From assembly GCA_937891215.1 (NCBI GenBank), contig CALAEU010000081.1:1-24809 (forward strand): 24,809 nt of DNA, given 5' to 3'. The DNA is from an uncultured Clostridia bacterium (GTDB lineage: Bacteria > Bacillota_A > Clostridia > Oscillospirales > Acutalibacteraceae). Position 1 is the first letter of the stretch; each line of letters starts with the position of its first letter. Under the pieces are notes generated by a model, which had not been told where the DNA came from, did not search any database, and saw nothing but the letters and a program-made list of their open reading frames with translations. A program made the translations under genes and the position numbers. Shown here one piece after another: positions 22,057 through 24,809 of this stretch.

Positions 22057-22791
22057 TTGGCATCAAGAAAAGAGCGCACGGAAGCTCTCTCAAAAGATAT
22101 GAAAATATATGTCAGCGATGCTCACATTTTCACCTCTGACGCTATTGTTTTAGCAGATTTTTGCGGCCCTCGTCATAAAGATAAATGCTGTGATTTAGGA
22201 ACAGGAAATGGTATTATACCAATGCTTTGGTTAAGAGATTTTCAACCTAAAGAAATTACAGGTGTTGAGCTTTCTGAAAGCGCTGTAAACCTTTTCAATA
22301 AAACACTCGAAGAGAATAATTTAACTGATAAGGTTAATATTGTTCATTGTGATTTACGGAAGCTAAAGGGCGTTTTACCAAACGAACACTATGATTTGGT
22401 AAGCATTAATCCACCATATAAAAAGCTTGGTACAGGGATTGTTAATGAGGGTGAGGATTATAAAAACGCCCGTCACGAATTCACCTGCACTCTTGAGGAT
22501 GCTTCAAAAGCTGCCTCGCTCCTTTTAAAATTCGGTGGCAGGTTTTGTATATGTCAACGTCCCGAAAGACTTCCCGATATCTTCTCTGCTATGAGAAAAT
22601 TTAAAATCGAACCAAAATCCATGAGAGAAGTTATTCAAAGAATCGGCAAAGAACCAAGTCTTGTTATGGTTGAGGGAAAAAAAGGCTCTGCACCAGGTTT
22701 CAGAATACAGCCACCTCTTATTCTTGAAAAAGAAAACGGTGAATACACAGAAGAAGCCGCAAATTTATTTTACGCTTATAAATTCAAATAA
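22057..22791 (+). CDS. tRNA1(Val) adenine-37 N6-methyltransferase family protein (TrmN6/YabB-like)
   Basis: A 244-aa SAM-dependent methyltransferase. Motif I is DLGTGNGIIPML (residues 46-57), the acidic ribose contact is in GVELSESAV (69-77), and the catalytic motif IV is INPPY (117-121), all in the order of the TrmN6 group that methylates A37 of tRNA-Val. IFTSDAIVLADF near the N-terminus is the usual lead-in. The start is a TTG at 22057 after AAGGGGTG, as no nearby ATG or GTG fits. It is an isolated housekeeping-type gene 260 bases after spoVT. Family-level identification is good; the exact tRNA substrate is inferred. Confidence 0.82.
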   Translation: MASRKERTEALSKDMKIYVSDAHIFTSDAIVLADFCGPRHKDKCCDLGTGNGIIPMLWLRDFQPKEITGVELSESAVNLFNKTLEENNLTDKVNIVHCDLRKLKGVLPNEHYDLVSINPPYKKLGTGIVNEGEDYKNARHEFTCTLEDASKAASLLLKFGGRFCICQRPERLPDIFSAMRKFKIEPKSMREVIQRIGKEPSLVMVEGKKGSAPGFRIQPPLILEKENGEYTEEAANLFYAYKFK

Positions 22792-22826
22792 TTAATTTTA
22801 ATATAAAATCACTTGGAGGAATGAAA

Positions 22827-24341
22827 ATGTCTAAAGAAAAAGTTAAAGAAAAAATGCAGGACACATTCTTAAGCAAAAAAGAATTGTGGGCATTTGCCAT
22901 CGGTGGCGCAGGTCAGGGTATGATTTACGCCATGATGTCAAGCTACATAAGTGACTATTATGTAAATGTTCTTCAATTGCCCCTTATGTTTGTTTTGGTA
23001 CTTATGCTCCTTGCTCGTGTATGGGATGCCATCAACGACCCCCTTATGGGCATTATTGTTGACAAAAGACAAACCAAGCGCGGTAAAATGAAACCCTACA
23101 TTCTTTATGCAACAATGCCCATTGCTATATTCACAGTGCTTATGTATTTAAGCCCCGATTTGCCAAAAACATACTTAATGATTTATTCAGCAATCGTTTA
23201 TGTTGGTTGGGGTATGCTTTACACAATGGCTGATGTTCCTTTCTGGGGACTTCCCAATATTCTCACTCCAAATAGTGAGGAAAGAAGCCAGGTGCTTTCC
23301 ATCGGTAAAACTGTTAACGGTGTTGGTTCTGCTATTCCCGAGGTGCTTTTCCTTGTTTGCGGTTTCACTCTTCCCAAAATTCTCGACACCTCCGACCCCC
23401 TTGCTTTCAATAAACAGAAATATCTTATTATTGCAATTATAACTGTTGTTCTCGGTTCAATTCTTTATGTAAGAACATATTTCAAGGTTAAAGAAAGAGT
23501 TATTATTCCACCTAAAAAACGTGAACCCGGTCAGCCTCTCACGCTTAAGAGAATTTTCACCTGCAAACCCTTGATGCTTGTTATTGCTATGGGTGTGCTT
23601 TCAAGTGGTCGTTATATGGTTCAGGCAGCAGCTCTCCACGTTGCAAGATACGCTTTCTACATCGGACCCGAGCTTACTGCAGATATGACTCTTGCAGAAA
23701 GAACTGCACTTATTGATGCCAGCGTTTCTTCAATTAAAACAATTTTCCAGGTATGTGCAATTGTTGGTATGTTCGGTGCTATGCTCTTTATGCCTGCACT
23801 TATGAAAAAATTCAAATACAGCAAAATTGTTATCTTTACATGCCTTTTAGGTTTTGGTGCAAGTATTTTCACAACTCTTATAGGTTGGTTTACAAATAAC
23901 CTTTATGCTTGCATTCCCTTCATCATTATCTCCTGTATTCCTTTAGGTGTTATCAATGTTATTTCAATTGCAATGATTTGTGACTGTCTTGATTATATGG
24001 AGCTTAAAACAGGCTTCCGTGACAATGCTCTTGGTGCTGCTTGTCAGGGATTTGTTAATAAGCTTGGTAATGCATTTGCAACCTGCGGTATTGTTTTAAT
24101 GTATATGTTTATTGACATTGATCCTGCACAGATGCTTTCTTCCACCGCAGTTATGGCAGCAACAGACCTTACAAGAACACAGAACTTTGCAATGTTCTCC
24201 CTTGTTTCCATTGTTCCCGGTGTCAGCATGCTTCTTTGCGCAATTCCAATGTTCTTCTACAAAATTGACGATATGAAGCCTCAGATTCAGAAAGAACTTG
24301 CTGAAAAGAGAAAAACTTCAGGCGTAAAAATTGAAAATTAA
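22827..24341 (+). CDS. GPH-family sugar:cation symporter (MelB-like)
   Basis: A 504-aa integral membrane protein with about twelve hydrophobic helices. The family signature is present after helix 2: WDAINDPLMGIIVDKRQTKR, then GKMKPYIL. Members import sugars or glycosides with Na+ or H+. The polar loop rich in Lys and Pro (VIIPPKKREPGQPLT) is the cytoplasmic link between the two six-helix halves. The ATG at 22827 lies seven bases after GGAGG and is preferred to the one at 22821, which is one base away. The 3' end is close to the next gene. The substrate cannot be decided from the sequence. Confidence 0.88.
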   Translation: MSKEKVKEKMQDTFLSKKELWAFAIGGAGQGMIYAMMSSYISDYYVNVLQLPLMFVLVLMLLARVWDAINDPLMGIIVDKRQTKRGKMKPYILYATMPIAIFTVLMYLSPDLPKTYLMIYSAIVYVGWGMLYTMADVPFWGLPNILTPNSEERSQVLSIGKTVNGVGSAIPEVLFLVCGFTLPKILDTSDPLAFNKQKYLIIAIITVVLGSILYVRTYFKVKERVIIPPKKREPGQPLTLKRIFTCKPLMLVIAMGVLSSGRYMVQAAALHVARYAFYIGPELTADMTLAERTALIDASVSSIKTIFQVCAIVGMFGAMLFMPALMKKFKYSKIVIFTCLLGFGASIFTTLIGWFTNNLYACIPFIIISCIPLGVINVISIAMICDCLDYMELKTGFRDNALGAACQGFVNKLGNAFATCGIVLMYMFIDIDPAQMLSSTAVMAATDLTRTQNFAMFSLVSIVPGVSMLLCAIPMFFYKIDDMKPQIQKELAEKRKTSGVKIEN

Positions 24342-24352
24342 GGTGAATAAAT

Positions 24353-24809
24353 ATGAAATATGATGTAGTAATCGTTGGTGCAGGTCCTGCAGGTATATTT
24401 ACTGCTCTTGAAATGCGCCGAAAAGGATGCGACAAATCCATTCTTATTATCGAAAAAGGACAGCCCGTTGAAAAGCGCAGCTGTCCCAAAGCAAAAACCA
24501 AACAATGCGTTAACTGCAAGCCCTATTGCCATATTACAACAGGCTTTTCCGGTGCAGGCGCATTCTCCGATGGTAAGCTTTCATTAAGCTACGAGGTTGG
24601 CGGTGATTTGCCCTCACTTATCGGCGAGGATTTCGCACAGGAGCTTATTGACTACACAGACAAGATTTATCTTGAATTCGGCGCAGATGAGCATATTGAG
24701 GGCATCAGCAACGATGCAGAGGTTAAGGAAATAAGAAAAAATGCCATTCAGGCAGGTCTTAAGCTTGTTGACTGCCCTATCCGCCATTTAGGCACTGAAA
24801 AAGCACAGA
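24353..24809 (+). CDS. FAD-dependent oxidoreductase (COG2509-like), 5' part only
   Basis: The gene starts at ATG 24353, seven bases after AAGGTGA, and runs off the window after 152 codons. MKYDVVIVGAGPAGIFTALE holds the FAD-binding GxGxxG (residues 9-14) with the end of the second strand at IIEKG. TGFSGAGAFSDGKLS is the conserved block of the COG2509 group of uncharacterised FAD-dependent dehydrogenases, and the Cys-rich stretch before it (SCPKAKTKQCVNCKPYC) is also typical of them. It follows the symporter by 11 bases, so the two may be cotranscribed. The biological reaction is unknown. Confidence 0.82.
   Translation, partial: MKYDVVIVGAGPAGIFTALEMRRKGCDKSILIIEKGQPVEKRSCPKAKTKQCVNCKPYCHITTGFSGAGAFSDGKLSLSYEVGGDLPSLIGEDFAQELIDYTDKIYLEFGADEHIEGISNDAEVKEIRKNAIQAGLKLVDCPIRHLGTEKAQ

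Overview
The window looks like a low-GC, spore-forming Firmicute, most likely a gut Clostridia/Oscillospirales-type genome. The reasons are AT-rich DNA, strong AAAGGAG ribosome sites, a spoVT sporulation gene and Firmicute-type mobile-element genes. The taxonomy is inference.

Host left flank (1-2638): a beta-lactamase-fold serine hydrolase and an unrecognised membrane protein with an apparent frameshift, both on the minus strand, then the 5' end of spoVT on the plus strand. Host right flank (21353-24809): the 3' end of spoVT, a small palindromic repeat cluster, a TrmN6-type tRNA methyltransferase, a GPH-family sugar:cation symporter and the start of an FAD-dependent oxidoreductase.

Between them lies an 18,712-bp integrative and mobilizable element (2641-21352) inserted in codon 32 of spoVT. 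Joining the flanks restores a 179-codon spoVT. Joining the element ends gives an attP that is an imperfect palindrome (two 19-bp arms, 17/19 matched) centred on the dinucleotide GA. This attP lies inside the 3' coding region of the element's own large serine recombinase. Integration therefore swaps C-termini in frame: the recombinase gains the last 148 residues of SpoVT, and the AbrB half of SpoVT gains the last 27 residues of the recombinase.

Element backbone, left to right: a MobV relaxase on the minus strand; a candidate oriT; two ribbon-helix-helix-like genes and a small gene; a primase-like replication protein; a DUF6011-like zinc protein; a cargo block; then DUF2958, an ArdC-like antirestriction metalloprotein and a 57-aa protein; a 500-bp gene-free AT-rich region with repeats and a consensus promoter; a single-domain ArdC-N/LtrC-like protein; an orphan recombinase catalytic domain that has lost its serine; an 83-aa protein; and the full recombinase.

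The cargo (7540-16046) is a type I restriction-modification operon: XRE regulator, hsdM, a nucleotidyl-cyclase-like protein, hsdS, a DUF5677-like protein, a 70-aa protein, hsdR and a 79-aa protein, mostly overlapping or closely packed. The block is bracketed by two copies of a ~125-bp leader repeat, each ending at a start codon. An 18-bp motif, AAAGTTATGAGAAAAAAT, occurs five times in the same orientation at module boundaries.
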